Shown here piece after piece: positions 56,664 to 64,000 of a stretch of DNA of 64,000 bases. The stretch's first letter is position 1. Each line of letters starts with the position of its first letter. Position numbers and translations under genes: made by a program. The notes beneath the pieces are model-generated. The model was not told the DNA's origin, did no database searches, and saw only the letters and a list, made by a program, of their open reading frames with translations. The stretch lies in the NCBI RefSeq assembly GCF_019656655.1, contig NZ_BPMV01000001.1, forward strand, positions 310,001-374,000, read 5' to 3'. Source of the stretch: Tsukamurella sp. TY48. GTDB lineage: Bacteria > Actinomycetota > Actinomycetes > Mycobacteriales > Mycobacteriaceae.

Positions 56664-57248
56664 ATGGTGAATGCGCGCTCCGCACGATTCGCTGTAGCAG
56701 TGGCGGTCCCGCTCCTGCTGGTCTCCTGCGGCTCCCCCGCCGACACCACGTCCACCGCGCCTGCGGCGGCCCGGGACCCCCTCGCGACGTGCCCCTCGGA
56801 AGCACCGGCGGCGGACGCGAAGCCCACCGTCGTCTTCGAGGGCGACGGCGGCCGCGGCCGCGCGAACGTGGTGCCGCCGACGAAGGCCGCGGCGCCACGG
56901 GTCACGGTGACCACCCCGTTCCGCGTGGACCGCACCCAGGTGTTGCGCGTGCACGGCGGAAGCGGCCCCGCGCTCTCCGAGAACGCCGTCGTCACCGTCT
57001 GTTATCAGGGCGTGAACGGGCGCACCGGCGCGGTCTTCGACGATTCCTTCGCCCGCTCGGCCTCGGCGGAGTTCGCACTCACCGACGTGGTCCCCGGGTT
57101 CCGCAAGGCGATCGCGGGCCAGCAGGTGGGCTCCACGGTCGCGGCGGCGATCACCAGCGCGGACGGCTACCCGCAGGGGCAGCCGGCCGCGCAGATCGAT
57201 CCCGGCGACACGTTGATCTTCACGATCACGGTGCTCGGCGCGAGCTGA
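56664..57248 (+). CDS. FKBP-type peptidyl-prolyl isomerase lipoprotein (copy 2)
   Basis: A 194-residue lipoprotein with lipobox LVSC (Cys about residue 22), a low-complexity linker and an FKBP domain: VTVCYQGVNGRTGAVFDDSF, DVVPGFRKAIAGQQVGS and PGDTLIFTITVL. It is a clear paralogue of the protein at 50072-50623 with the same order of features. The pair flanks glnE-glnA2. It converges on the TAP-like protease with 3 nt between. Confidence 0.9.
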   Translation: MVNARSARFAVAVAVPLLLVSCGSPADTTSTAPAAARDPLATCPSEAPAADAKPTVVFEGDGGRGRANVVPPTKAAAPRVTVTTPFRVDRTQVLRVHGGSGPALSENAVVTVCYQGVNGRTGAVFDDSFARSASAEFALTDVVPGFRKAIAGQQVGSTVAAAITSADGYPQGQPAAQIDPGDTLIFTITVLGAS

Positions 57249-57251
57249 CCG

Positions 57252-58817
57252 CTACTTCTGCGGCGCGCACTTCAGGTCGGCCGGCGGGACGGTGAGATCG
57301 CGCAGGTACGCGGTGACGGCACCGTCGACACACGGATTGCCCTCCAGCGAGACCGTGTGCTGGCTGCCCTCGTAGCTGATGAGCGAGGCGTCCAGCTGCT
57401 TGGCCAGGTTCACCCCGTTCTGGTACGGCGTGGCCGGATCGTGCGTGGTGGAGACCACCACCAGCTTCGGCGCGCCGAGGGCCTTCACCTCGTGCGGCTT
57501 GAGCGTGGGCGCGGCGGGCCAGAAGGCGCAGGAGTCCTTGGCCGCCCGGCCGGTGCCGCGGCCGTCGTCGAGGAACGGCGCCACCCGCCGCAGGTCGGTA
57601 TCGAGCTTGCCGAGCTCCGCCGGATCGGTGACGGCCGGACCGTCGACGCAGTTGATCGCGCGGTTGGCGTCCATCATCGGGGAGTACTTCCCGCTCGGGT
57701 CCCGGCTGAGGTACAGGTCGGCCATCCGCTGCAGCAGGGCACCGTCGCCCCGCTTGAGGTTCGTCAGGCCCGTGCGCAGCGGCTCCCACAGCTGCTGGGC
57801 GTACATGCCCTGGATGGTGGCGGTGGTGGCGTCGCTGTAGCTCAGCATTCGCCGGCCCTGGCCGCGCACCGGCGCATCGATCAGCGGGCGGACCAGCTGC
57901 TGGTAGGTCGCGGTCGCCTGCGCGGGGTCGGGACCCAGTGGGCAGTCCGGGCGGGTCGCGCAGTCCTTGGCGAAATCGTCGAAGACGGTCTGGAACCCGG
58001 CCATCTGCTCCACCGAGGACTTCGCCGACTCCTGCGACGGGTCGACCGCACCGTCGAGCACCAGGGCGCGGACCTTGTCCGGGAAGGTCTCCGCGTAGAT
58101 CGCGCCGATGAAGGTGCCGTAGCTGTACCCGAGGTAGGTGAGCTTCTCGTCGCCGAGGACGGCCCGCAGCACGTCGAGATCGCGGACGGTGTCGATCGTC
58201 CCCACGTTCTGCAGGAACTTCTTGCCCATCTTGTCCTCGCAGGACTTGGCGATGTTCTTGTTGAAGTCCTCCTGCTTGGCGATACCGTCCGGGGTGTTGT
58301 CGCTGGTCAGGTTGAGCATGCGGTTGTCGTCACGCTGCTGGTCGCTCAGGCACTTCACGGCGGGCGTCGAGGCGCCCACGCCGCGGGGGTCCCAGCCGAC
58401 CAGATCGAAATCGCGCGCCAGGTCCAGCTTGCCGAGGTCGCGGGACTTGCTTGCCACCAGCTGCACGCCGGAGCCGCCGGGACCGCCCGGGTTCATCAGG
58501 AGCGAGCCCTTGCGCTCCCCCGTGGCCTTGGTGCGCGCCACGGCCAGCTTCACCTCGCCGGCGCCGATGTCGTTGTAGTCCACGGGCACCGTCACCTTGC
58601 CGCACTGCATGCTCGGGTCGTAGTCGTCGACACCGTCCGCCTTGGCGATGGCGGTGCACGAGCCCCAGTCGATCTTCTGGTTGTAGAACTTCTCGAGCCC
58701 GCGCTCGGCCTTGGGGGCGGAGCTCGCGGGGCTACCCGGAATCGTGCTGGAACAGCCGGACAGGGCGACGACGGTGAGCAGCACGGTCGCGCCCGCTGCG
58801 CGCTTGGAGGCCATCAT
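57252..58817 (-). CDS. TAP-like alpha/beta-hydrolase lipoprotein (Rv2223c/Rv2224c-like protease)
   Basis: A 521-residue secreted lipoprotein with lipobox ending LSGC. The fold starts with LLMNPGGPGGSGVQLV (oxyanion loop), the nucleophile Ser is in LTYLGYSYGTFIGAIYA, and the C-terminal TAP domain has VVVSTTHDPATPYQNG (Asp) and GSQHTVSLEG (His). Relatives in M. tuberculosis (Rv2224c, CaeA/Hip1) cleave cell-envelope proteins and affect host response. The start is one of two adjacent ATGs (58817 or 58814) with AGGATCG upstream. It is divergent to nadE. Confidence 0.9.
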   Translation of the reverse strand: MMASKRAAGATVLLTVVALSGCSSTIPGSPASSAPKAERGLEKFYNQKIDWGSCTAIAKADGVDDYDPSMQCGKVTVPVDYNDIGAGEVKLAVARTKATGERKGSLLMNPGGPGGSGVQLVASKSRDLGKLDLARDFDLVGWDPRGVGASTPAVKCLSDQQRDDNRMLNLTSDNTPDGIAKQEDFNKNIAKSCEDKMGKKFLQNVGTIDTVRDLDVLRAVLGDEKLTYLGYSYGTFIGAIYAETFPDKVRALVLDGAVDPSQESAKSSVEQMAGFQTVFDDFAKDCATRPDCPLGPDPAQATATYQQLVRPLIDAPVRGQGRRMLSYSDATTATIQGMYAQQLWEPLRTGLTNLKRGDGALLQRMADLYLSRDPSGKYSPMMDANRAINCVDGPAVTDPAELGKLDTDLRRVAPFLDDGRGTGRAAKDSCAFWPAAPTLKPHEVKALGAPKLVVVSTTHDPATPYQNGVNLAKQLDASLISYEGSQHTVSLEGNPCVDGAVTAYLRDLTVPPADLKCAPQK

Positions 58818-58859
58818 TGTTTCGATCCTGCCACGCGCCGCCGCCGGAACCCGGGACGA

Positions 58860-58865
58860 TAGGGT
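58860..58865 (+). promoter_or_regulatory. -10 hexamer TAGGGT for leaderless nadE
   Basis: TAGGGT ends 6 nt before ATG 58872. Confidence 0.55.
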
Positions 58866-58871
58866 TGATCC

Positions 58872-60620
58872 ATGACGCCCCTTCGTGTCGCGGCATGCCA
58901 GATCAACCCCGTGGTGGGCCATCTGGACGCCAATGTCAGCCGGATCACCGCCGCTGCGCGGGACGCCGCCGAGCGCGGGGCGCAGGTCGCCGTGTTCGGC
59001 GAGATGGCCCTCACCGGATACCCCGTGGAAGACCTCCTGCTGCGGCGTTCCTTCGCCGTCGATTCCCGCGAGGCGGTGCACGATCTGGCGCGCGCCCTGG
59101 ACGCCGCAGGTTGCGGCGATCTGATCGTGGTGGTCGGCTTCCTCGACCGCGATCCCGACGCTCCCGAGACCAGCACCAATCCCACCGGCGGCGCCCGCAA
59201 CGCCGCGGGCGTGCTGCACCGCGGCGAGCTGGTGGCCCGCTACGACAAGCACTTCCTGCCGAACTACGGCGTCTTCGACGAGAAGCGGTGGTTCACCCCC
59301 GGCGACAGGCTGGTGGTCCTCGACGTCGACGGCGTGCGGCTCGGCCTCGCGATCTGTGAGGACGCGTGGTGGCCGGACGGTCCCGTCGCGGGCCTCGGCG
59401 AGCTCGGCGTGGACGCGGTGCTGTGCCTGAACGCGAGCCCGTTCGAGGTGGGCAAGCCCGCGCAGCGGCGCGAGGTGGTGGCCCAGCGGGTCGCCGAGGG
59501 CGGCGCGCCCGTGATCTACGTGAACCTGGTGGGCGGGCAGGACGAGCTCGTCTTCGACGGTGACTCCTTCGTCTGCACCGCCGACGGTGCGCCGGCGGCG
59601 GGTCCGCAGTTCGTCGAGCACACGCAGTTCGCCGACGTGCCCTCGCTGGGCCGGGAGCGCGCCGACACCGTCGACGGCTGGCAGGTGGAGACGGTCTCGC
59701 TGTCGGCGCGGCCGAATGCGCAGTACCCGCAGCAGGTGACCGGCTGGTCCGAGCTCGACGAGTACTCGCAGATCTGGGCGGCGCTGGTCACCGGCACCCG
59801 CGACTACGTGCACAAGGTGGGCGGCCGCACGGTCTCCCTCGGACTGTCCGGCGGGATCGACTCCGCGGTGGTGGCGATCATCGCGGCCGACGCCGTGGGC
59901 GCGGACAACGTGTACGCCGTCTCCATGCCGTCCAAGTACAGCTCGGACCACTCCAAGGGCGACGCCGCGGACCTCGCCGAACGCACCGGTATCCACTACC
60001 GCACCGAGCCGATCGAGCACATGGTGGCGACCTTCGTCGATCAGCTGCACCTGACCGGCCCCGCCGAGGAGAACATCCAGGCCCGGTGCCGCGGTATGAC
60101 GCTGATGTCGCTGTCGAATCTGGACGGCCACCTGGTACTCGCCACCGGCAACAAGAGCGAGCTGGCGGTGGGCTACTCCACCATCTACGGCGACGCCGTG
60201 GGCGCCTTCGCCCCGATCCGCGACGTGGAGAAGTCGCTGGTGTGGGATCTGGCGCGGTGGCGCAACAAGGTCGCCGTCGAGCGCGGTGAGACCCCGCCGA
60301 TCCCGGAGTCGTCGATCACCAAGGAGCCCTCTGCCGAGTTGCGGCCGGGCCAGAAGGACAGCGATTCGCTGCCCGACTACGAGATCCTCGACGACATCCT
60401 TCGCCGCTACGTCGAACAGGACCAGGGCGTGGCCGAGATCGCCGAGAACGGGAACAACGGCGCCGGGTACGACCCCGAGCTCATCCGCAAGGTCGCCCGG
60501 CTGGTGGACCGCGCCGAGTACAAGCGACGCCAGTACCCGCTGGGACCGAAGGTCACGCCGAAGGCCTTCGGCCGGGACCGCAGGATGCCGATCACGAACC
60601 GCTGGCACGACCCGGCCTGA
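58872..60620 (+). CDS. nadE: Glutamine-dependent NAD+ synthetase
   Basis: A 582-residue two-domain enzyme. Residues 1-270 are a nitrilase-fold glutaminase: [14 protein letters not shown] (Glu), [14 protein letters not shown] (Lys) and [10 protein letters not shown] (Cys). The synthetase half has [15 protein letters not shown] (PP-loop), [12 protein letters not shown] and [18 protein letters not shown]. It amidates deamido-NAD with glutamine nitrogen. It is shorter than the 679-residue M. tuberculosis form and more like the compact nadE of other bacteria. Promoter TAGGGT 6 nt before ATG. Confidence 0.94.
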   Translation: MTPLRVAACQINPVVGHLDANVSRITAAARDAAERGAQVAVFGEMALTGYPVEDLLLRRSFAVDSREAVHDLARALDAAGCGDLIVVVGFLDRDPDAPETSTNPTGGARNAAGVLHRGELVARYDKHFLPNYGVFDEKRWFTPGDRLVVLDVDGVRLGLAICEDAWWPDGPVAGLGELGVDAVLCLNASPFEVGKPAQRREVVAQRVAEGGAPVIYVNLVGGQDELVFDGDSFVCTADGAPAAGPQFVEHTQFADVPSLGRERADTVDGWQVETVSLSARPNAQYPQQVTGWSELDEYSQIWAALVTGTRDYVHKVGGRTVSLGLSGGIDSAVVAIIAADAVGADNVYAVSMPSKYSSDHSKGDAADLAERTGIHYRTEPIEHMVATFVDQLHLTGPAEENIQARCRGMTLMSLSNLDGHLVLATGNKSELAVGYSTIYGDAVGAFAPIRDVEKSLVWDLARWRNKVAVERGETPPIPESSITKEPSAELRPGQKDSDSLPDYEILDDILRRYVEQDQGVAEIAENGNNGAGYDPELIRKVARLVDRAEYKRRQYPLGPKVTPKAFGRDRRMPITNRWHDPA

Positions 60621-60687
60621 GGAGGCCGCACCCACGGACTGCCCGGACCGGAGAGACCGGCTGGGACACGAAAAATGGAGTGATTCA

Positions 60688-61542
60688 ATGAGCGAAACGC
60701 CTCTCTACGGAAGCGGTTCCACCCCGGAACCGGTTTCGGAACGACCGCGCAAGAAGGTGCGCATCCATCATCTCGCCGAGCTCAAGGAGCGGGGCGAGAA
60801 GTGGGCGATGCTCACCAGCTACGACTACATGACCGCCTCGATCTTCGACGAGGCCGGCGTCACCGCCCTACTGATCGGCGACAGCGCAGCGAACACCGTG
60901 TACGGGTTCGACTCCACGCTGCCGATGGAGCTGGACGTGATGGCGGCGATGGTGGCGGCCGTGCGGCGCGGCACGAAGTACGCGCTCGTGGTGGCGGACA
61001 TGCCCTTCGGCACCTACGAGGCCTCCCCCGAGCAGGCCTTCGAATCGGCATCGAAGCTGATGAAGGCCGGCGCCGAGGCGGTGAAGCTGGAGGGCGGCGT
61101 GCACATGGCACCCACCATCGAATTCCTGCAGCGCCGCGGCATCCCGGTGATGGCGCACATCGGCTTCACACCGCAATCGGTGAACACCCTGGGCGGCAAC
61201 CGGGTTCAGGGCCGCAGCGACGAGACCGCGGACAAGATCCGCGCCGATGCCAAGGCCGTCGACGCGGCGGGCGCGTTCTCGGTGGTGCTGGAGATGGTGC
61301 CCTCGGCGGTGGCCGCCGAGGTCACCGAGGAGATCGCGATCCCCACGATCGGGATCGGCGCGGGCAAGGACTGCGACGGCCAGGTGCTGGTGTGGCAGGA
61401 CATGTCCGGCCTCAACCGCGGCCGGGTGGCGCGGTTCGTCAAGCGGTACGCGAACATCGGCGACGAGCTGCTGCGCGGCGCCCAGGACTACGTGGCGGAG
61501 GTCGCCTCGGGCGAGTTCCCCGGACCGGAGCACGGATTCTGA
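60688..61542 (+). CDS. panB: 3-methyl-2-oxobutanoate hydroxymethyltransferase
   Basis: A 284-residue Pan[33 protein letters not shown] (metal Asp), [34 protein letters not shown] and [19 protein letters not shown] are the family sites in order. It makes ketopantoate for pantothenate and CoA. Counterpart of Rv2225. ATG has GGAGTGA 5 nt upstream. Its stop shares one A with the next gene (TGATG), so translation is coupled. Confidence 0.96.
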   Translation: MSETPLYGSGSTPEPVSERPRKKVRIHHLAELKERGEKWAMLTSYDYMTASIFDEAGVTALLIGDSAANTVYGFDSTLPMELDVMAAMVAAVRRGTKYALVVADMPFGTYEASPEQAFESASKLMKAGAEAVKLEGGVHMAPTIEFLQRRGIPVMAHIGFTPQSVNTLGGNRVQGRSDETADKIRADAKAVDAAGAFSVVLEMVPSAVAAEVTEEIAIPTIGIGAGKDCDGQVLVWQDMSGLNRGRVARFVKRYANIGDELLRGAQDYVAEVASGEFPGPEHGF

Positions 61543-62540
61543 TGCGAGAGTTCTATCCCGAGATCGAGGCCTACAGCACCGAGCTGCTGGACGTGGGCGA
61601 CGGGCAGTTGCTGTACGTGGAGCAGAGCGGCAACCCCGAGGGCAAGCCGGTGGTGTTCATCCACGGCGGCCCCGGCGGCGGCACCTCCCCCGACTGCCGG
61701 CGGTTCTTCGACCCCGCGGCCTACCGCATCGTGGTCTTCGACCAGCGCGGCTGCGGGCAGTCCAAGCCGCACATCGCCGACCCGCCGGCGGGCGACGGTG
61801 ATTCGCTCGCGGACCGGCTCGCGGTGAACACCACGGCGCACCTGATCGCCGATGTCGAGAAGATCCGCGAGCACCTCGGCATCGACCGGTGGCAGGTGTT
61901 CGGCGGTTCCTGGGGCTCGACGCTGGGACTGGCGTACGCCCAGGCGCATCCCGAGCGGGTCACCGAGTTGGTGCTGCGCGGCATCTTCCTGCTACGCCGC
62001 AGCGAGCTGGACTGGTACTACAACGAGGGCGCCTCGCACGTGTACCCGGACAACTGGGAGGAGTACCTGGCCCCGCTCGACGAGGCCGACCGCTCCCCTG
62101 AGGCGGACAAGATCGCGGCGTACCACCGGCTGCTGCACTCCGACGACACCGACGTGGCCCTGCGGGCCGCGAAGGCGTGGTCGAAGTGGGAACGCAGCAC
62201 GAGCCACCTGATCAACACCCCGGAGTCCTCGGCCGACGCCGACGATCCGCGGTTCGCGATCCCATTCGCGCAGATCGAGAATCACTACTTCGTGAACGGC
62301 GGCTTCCTGAACGAGGGCCAGTTGCTGCGGGACATCGACCGCATCGCCGGCACTCCGGGCGTGATCGTGCAGGGCCGCTACGACGTGGTGTGCCCGGCGC
62401 GCAGCGCCTGGGACCTGCACCGGGCGTGGCCCGCCGCGGACATCACGATCGTGCCCGATGCCGGTCACTCGGCGTTCGAGCCCGGTATCCGTTCGGCGCT
62501 CATCGAGGCCACCGACCGATTCGCGAACCTCGGGAGCTGA
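61542..62540 (+). CDS. pip: Prolyl iminopeptidase (S33 family)
   Basis: A 332-residue alpha/beta-hydrolase. FIHGGPGGGTSPDCRRFF is the oxyanion loop typical of Pip, VVFDQRGCGQSKPH the DQRG motif, VFGGSWGSTLGLAYA the nucleophile Ser; GRYDVVCPARSAW holds the Asp and PDAGHSAFEP the His. It removes N-terminal proline from peptides. It shares one base with panB and is followed at 3 nt by the CYTH-CHAD gene, so all three form an operon. Confidence 0.93.
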   Translation: MREFYPEIEAYSTELLDVGDGQLLYVEQSGNPEGKPVVFIHGGPGGGTSPDCRRFFDPAAYRIVVFDQRGCGQSKPHIADPPAGDGDSLADRLAVNTTAHLIADVEKIREHLGIDRWQVFGGSWGSTLGLAYAQAHPERVTELVLRGIFLLRRSELDWYYNEGASHVYPDNWEEYLAPLDEADRSPEADKIAAYHRLLHSDDTDVALRAAKAWSKWERSTSHLINTPESSADADDPRFAIPFAQIENHYFVNGGFLNEGQLLRDIDRIAGTPGVIVQGRYDVVCPARSAWDLHRAWPAADITIVPDAGHSAFEPGIRSALIEATDRFANLGS

Positions 62541-62543
62541 GCG

Positions 62544-64000
62544 ATGGCCGAGCAGCGTGAGATCGAGACCAAGTACGAGGTCGGCGCGGACACCGCGGTG
62601 CCCGCCCTGGCCGCGGTACCGGGGGTGGACCACACGTCGACCGACGAGGTCTTCCACCTGTCCGCCGTGTACTACGACACCGAGGCGCTGGACCTGTCCG
62701 CGAATCGGATCACGCTGCGCCGCCGCACGGGCGGCAAGGACGACGGGTGGCACCTCAAGCTGCCCGACGGTGCCGACCGCCGCGAGGTGACCGCGCCCCT
62801 GGGCGACGACGACGAGGTGCCGGCGGAGCTGCTCGACCGGGTCCGCGCCGTCGTCCGGGGCCGGCCTCTCGCCCCGATCGCCATCGTCAACAACCAGCGG
62901 CACACCACGTACTGCCATGCGGCCGACGGTGAGCTGCTCGGCGAGTTCGTCGACGACCACGTCAGCTCGGTATCGCTGCTCCCCGAGGGCGCCGAGAAGA
63001 CCTGGCGCGAATGGGAGTTCGAGGTTCCCGACACCGCGCTCGGGCGCAAGGCGGCGATCGCCGTCGACCGGGCCCTGCGTGCGGCCGGCGGCGACACCCC
63101 GGATTCGGCGTCGAAGCTGGCGCGTGCGATCGACGCCGATCCCCGGCGGGGCACCGTCGAGCTGCCGAAGAAGGCTTCGCACGCCACCGCCGCGCAGCTC
63201 CTGGTGGCGGCGCTGGCGGCGTACCGGGATCGACTGGTGCAGCAGGACCCGCGGGTACGGCAGCACGGCGACGATTCCGTGCACCAGATGCGGGTGGCGA
63301 CCCGGCAACTGCGCAGTGTGCTCACCGAGTACTCGGGGTTCTTCTCCGGACCCGCGCGGGCGGCCCTGAGTTCCGAGCTCAAGTTGCTGGCCTCGGTGCT
63401 CGGCACGGTGCGCGACGCGGAGGTGCTCGCCGACCGGTTCGCCGCCTTCGACGCCGAGGGCGAGCTGGGCGGTGCGGGTGCCGCACTCGCGGAACGGCAG
63501 CGGGCCGCGGAGGCCCGCGGCTGGGTGCGGGTTGCGAGCGCCCTCGACTCCGATCGCTACTACCTGCTCCTCGACGCCGTGGACGCGCTGATCGAGGATC
63601 CACCGCTCAAGGACCGCGCCGAGCAGCCCGCGGTCAAGAGCCTGGCACCCCTGCTGCACAAGCGGATCCGGGCGTTCGCCAAGGAGTCCTCCGCCCTCCT
63701 GGCGGATCCGGCGGCGACGGACGACGATGTGCACGCCGTGCGCAAACACGCCAAGCGACTGCGGTACGCCGCAGCGGTCGTCGAGCCGGTGGTGCGCGGT
63801 GAGCTGCGCGCCCAGGTGAAGGCGCTCGCGGCCGTACAGACCCGGCTCGGCGAGTTCCAGGACGCGACGATCGCCCGCGACGCGATCGCCGATCTGGCGG
63901 CGGAGACCACCGATCCGGCGATCGCCTTCCGGCTGGGCAGGCTCGACGCCGTCGAGGAGCGCCGCGCCGCCCGAGCCCGGGCATCACTGCCCGAGCTGCT
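62544..64000 (+). CDS. CYTH-CHAD domain protein (Rv2226-like), 3' end outside the window
   Basis: At least 485 residues; the stop lies past the window edge. The CYTH domain (about 1-205) has REIETKYEV with the ExExK motif, YYDTEALDL and ITLRRRTGGKDDGWHLKLP, the tunnel-fold basic and acidic strands for triphosphate and metal. The CHAD domain (about 215 on) is helical with paired His and Arg: HQMRVATRQLRS and HAVRKHAKRLRYA. CHAD binds inorganic polyphosphate and CYTH hydrolyses triphosphates. Counterpart of Rv2226. It is the last gene of the panB-pip unit. Confidence 0.9.
   Translation, partial: MAEQREIETKYEVGADTAVPALAAVPGVDHTSTDEVFHLSAVYYDTEALDLSANRITLRRRTGGKDDGWHLKLPDGADRREVTAPLGDDDEVPAELLDRVRAVVRGRPLAPIAIVNNQRHTTYCHAADGELLGEFVDDHVSSVSLLPEGAEKTWREWEFEVPDTALGRKAAIAVDRALRAAGGDTPDSASKLARAIDADPRRGTVELPKKASHATAAQLLVAALAAYRDRLVQQDPRVRQHGDDSVHQMRVATRQLRSVLTEYSGFFSGPARAALSSELKLLASVLGTVRDAEVLADRFAAFDAEGELGGAGAALAERQRAAEARGWVRVASALDSDRYYLLLDAVDALIEDPPLKDRAEQPAVKSLAPLLHKRIRAFAKESSALLADPAATDDDVHAVRKHAKRLRYAAAVVEPVVRGELRAQVKALAAVQTRLGEFQDATIARDAIADLAAETTDPAIAFRLGRLDAVEERRAARARASLPEL

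Noticed and set aside
58818-60635. Extension of the TAP-like protease across nadE
   Set aside because: The lipoprotein signal starts at 58817 and nadE is intact on the other strand.

Overview
The window is 64 kb of very GC-rich, densely coded DNA from an actinobacterium of the order Mycobacteriales. PimB', CtaC/CtaE/CtaF with QcrCAB, two NlpC/P60 hydrolases, MmpL, CobS and GlnE with GlnA1/GlnA2 all fit. The gene order follows Mycobacterium tuberculosis Rv2187 to Rv2226 almost step by step: fadD15, pimB', NlpC/P60, DEDDh-GIY-YIG nuclease, trpD, ctaE-qcrCAB, ctaF-ctaC, asnB, adoK, erpA, glycerate kinase, DUF3043, cobT, cobS, ilvE, gcvT, pepB, dlaT, SDR, lipB, lipA, DUF4191, RDD, glnA1, glnE, glnA2, TAP-like protease, panB, CYTH-CHAD. 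Genes foreign to that order, a CobU-CobT fusion and missing mmpS3 suggest a relative such as Tsukamurella; the genus is an inference.

Layout. 1-5.6 kb: 3' end of an acyl-CoA ligase, PimB', an acyl-CoA dehydrogenase and two cell-wall NlpC/P60 hydrolases, the second behind a c-di-AMP (ydaO) riboswitch. 5.6-11.1 kb: a divergent DNA-damage-type promoter pair between a Cys-rich small protein and a nuclease, then an Lrp-type RAM protein, a CitE-like lyase, trpD and a YbaK-type editing protein. 11.2-18.3 kb: the respiratory supercomplex (ctaE-qcrC-qcrA-qcrB on plus, ctaC and ctaF on minus), with a GyrI-like gene between terminators. 18.3-27.4 kb: asnB, a coupled PAQR/DUF2236 pair under a perfect palindrome, adoK, erpA, glycerate kinase, DUF3043, cobUT and cobS. 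27.4-37.9 kb: HNH/DUF222, a second DUF2236 protein, ilvE, gcvT, a nucleobase permease, a coupled lactone-oxidase/PLP-enzyme pair and leucyl aminopeptidase. 38-46.2 kb: lipoate metabolism (dihydrolipoamide acyltransferase, lipB, lipA), interrupted by an HxlR regulator and an MmpL transporter. 46.2-57.2 kb: nitrogen assimilation (glnA1, glnE, glnA2) with GlnR-like boxes and two paralogous FKBP lipoproteins. 57.2-64 kb: TAP-like lipoprotein protease, nadE, panB, proline iminopeptidase and a CYTH-CHAD protein cut by the window edge.

Regulation. Many genes carry a TANNNT hexamer 5-8 nt before the start codon and no Shine-Dalgarno sequence, the hallmark of leaderless mRNAs. The clearest regulatory signals are two back-to-back RecA-NDp (PafBC-type) promoters at 5916-6002, the ydaO riboswitch at 5366-5508, GlnR-like boxes before glnA1 and glnA2, palindromic operators before the PAQR gene and the 28.8-kb DUF2236 gene, and a hairpin that would mask the adoK ribosome binding site. 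The 9-mer GCACCGTCG/CGACGGTGC occurs about 43 times by eye count, far above a composition estimate of about 2. I saw no tRNA, rRNA, CRISPR array, insertion sequence or prophage.
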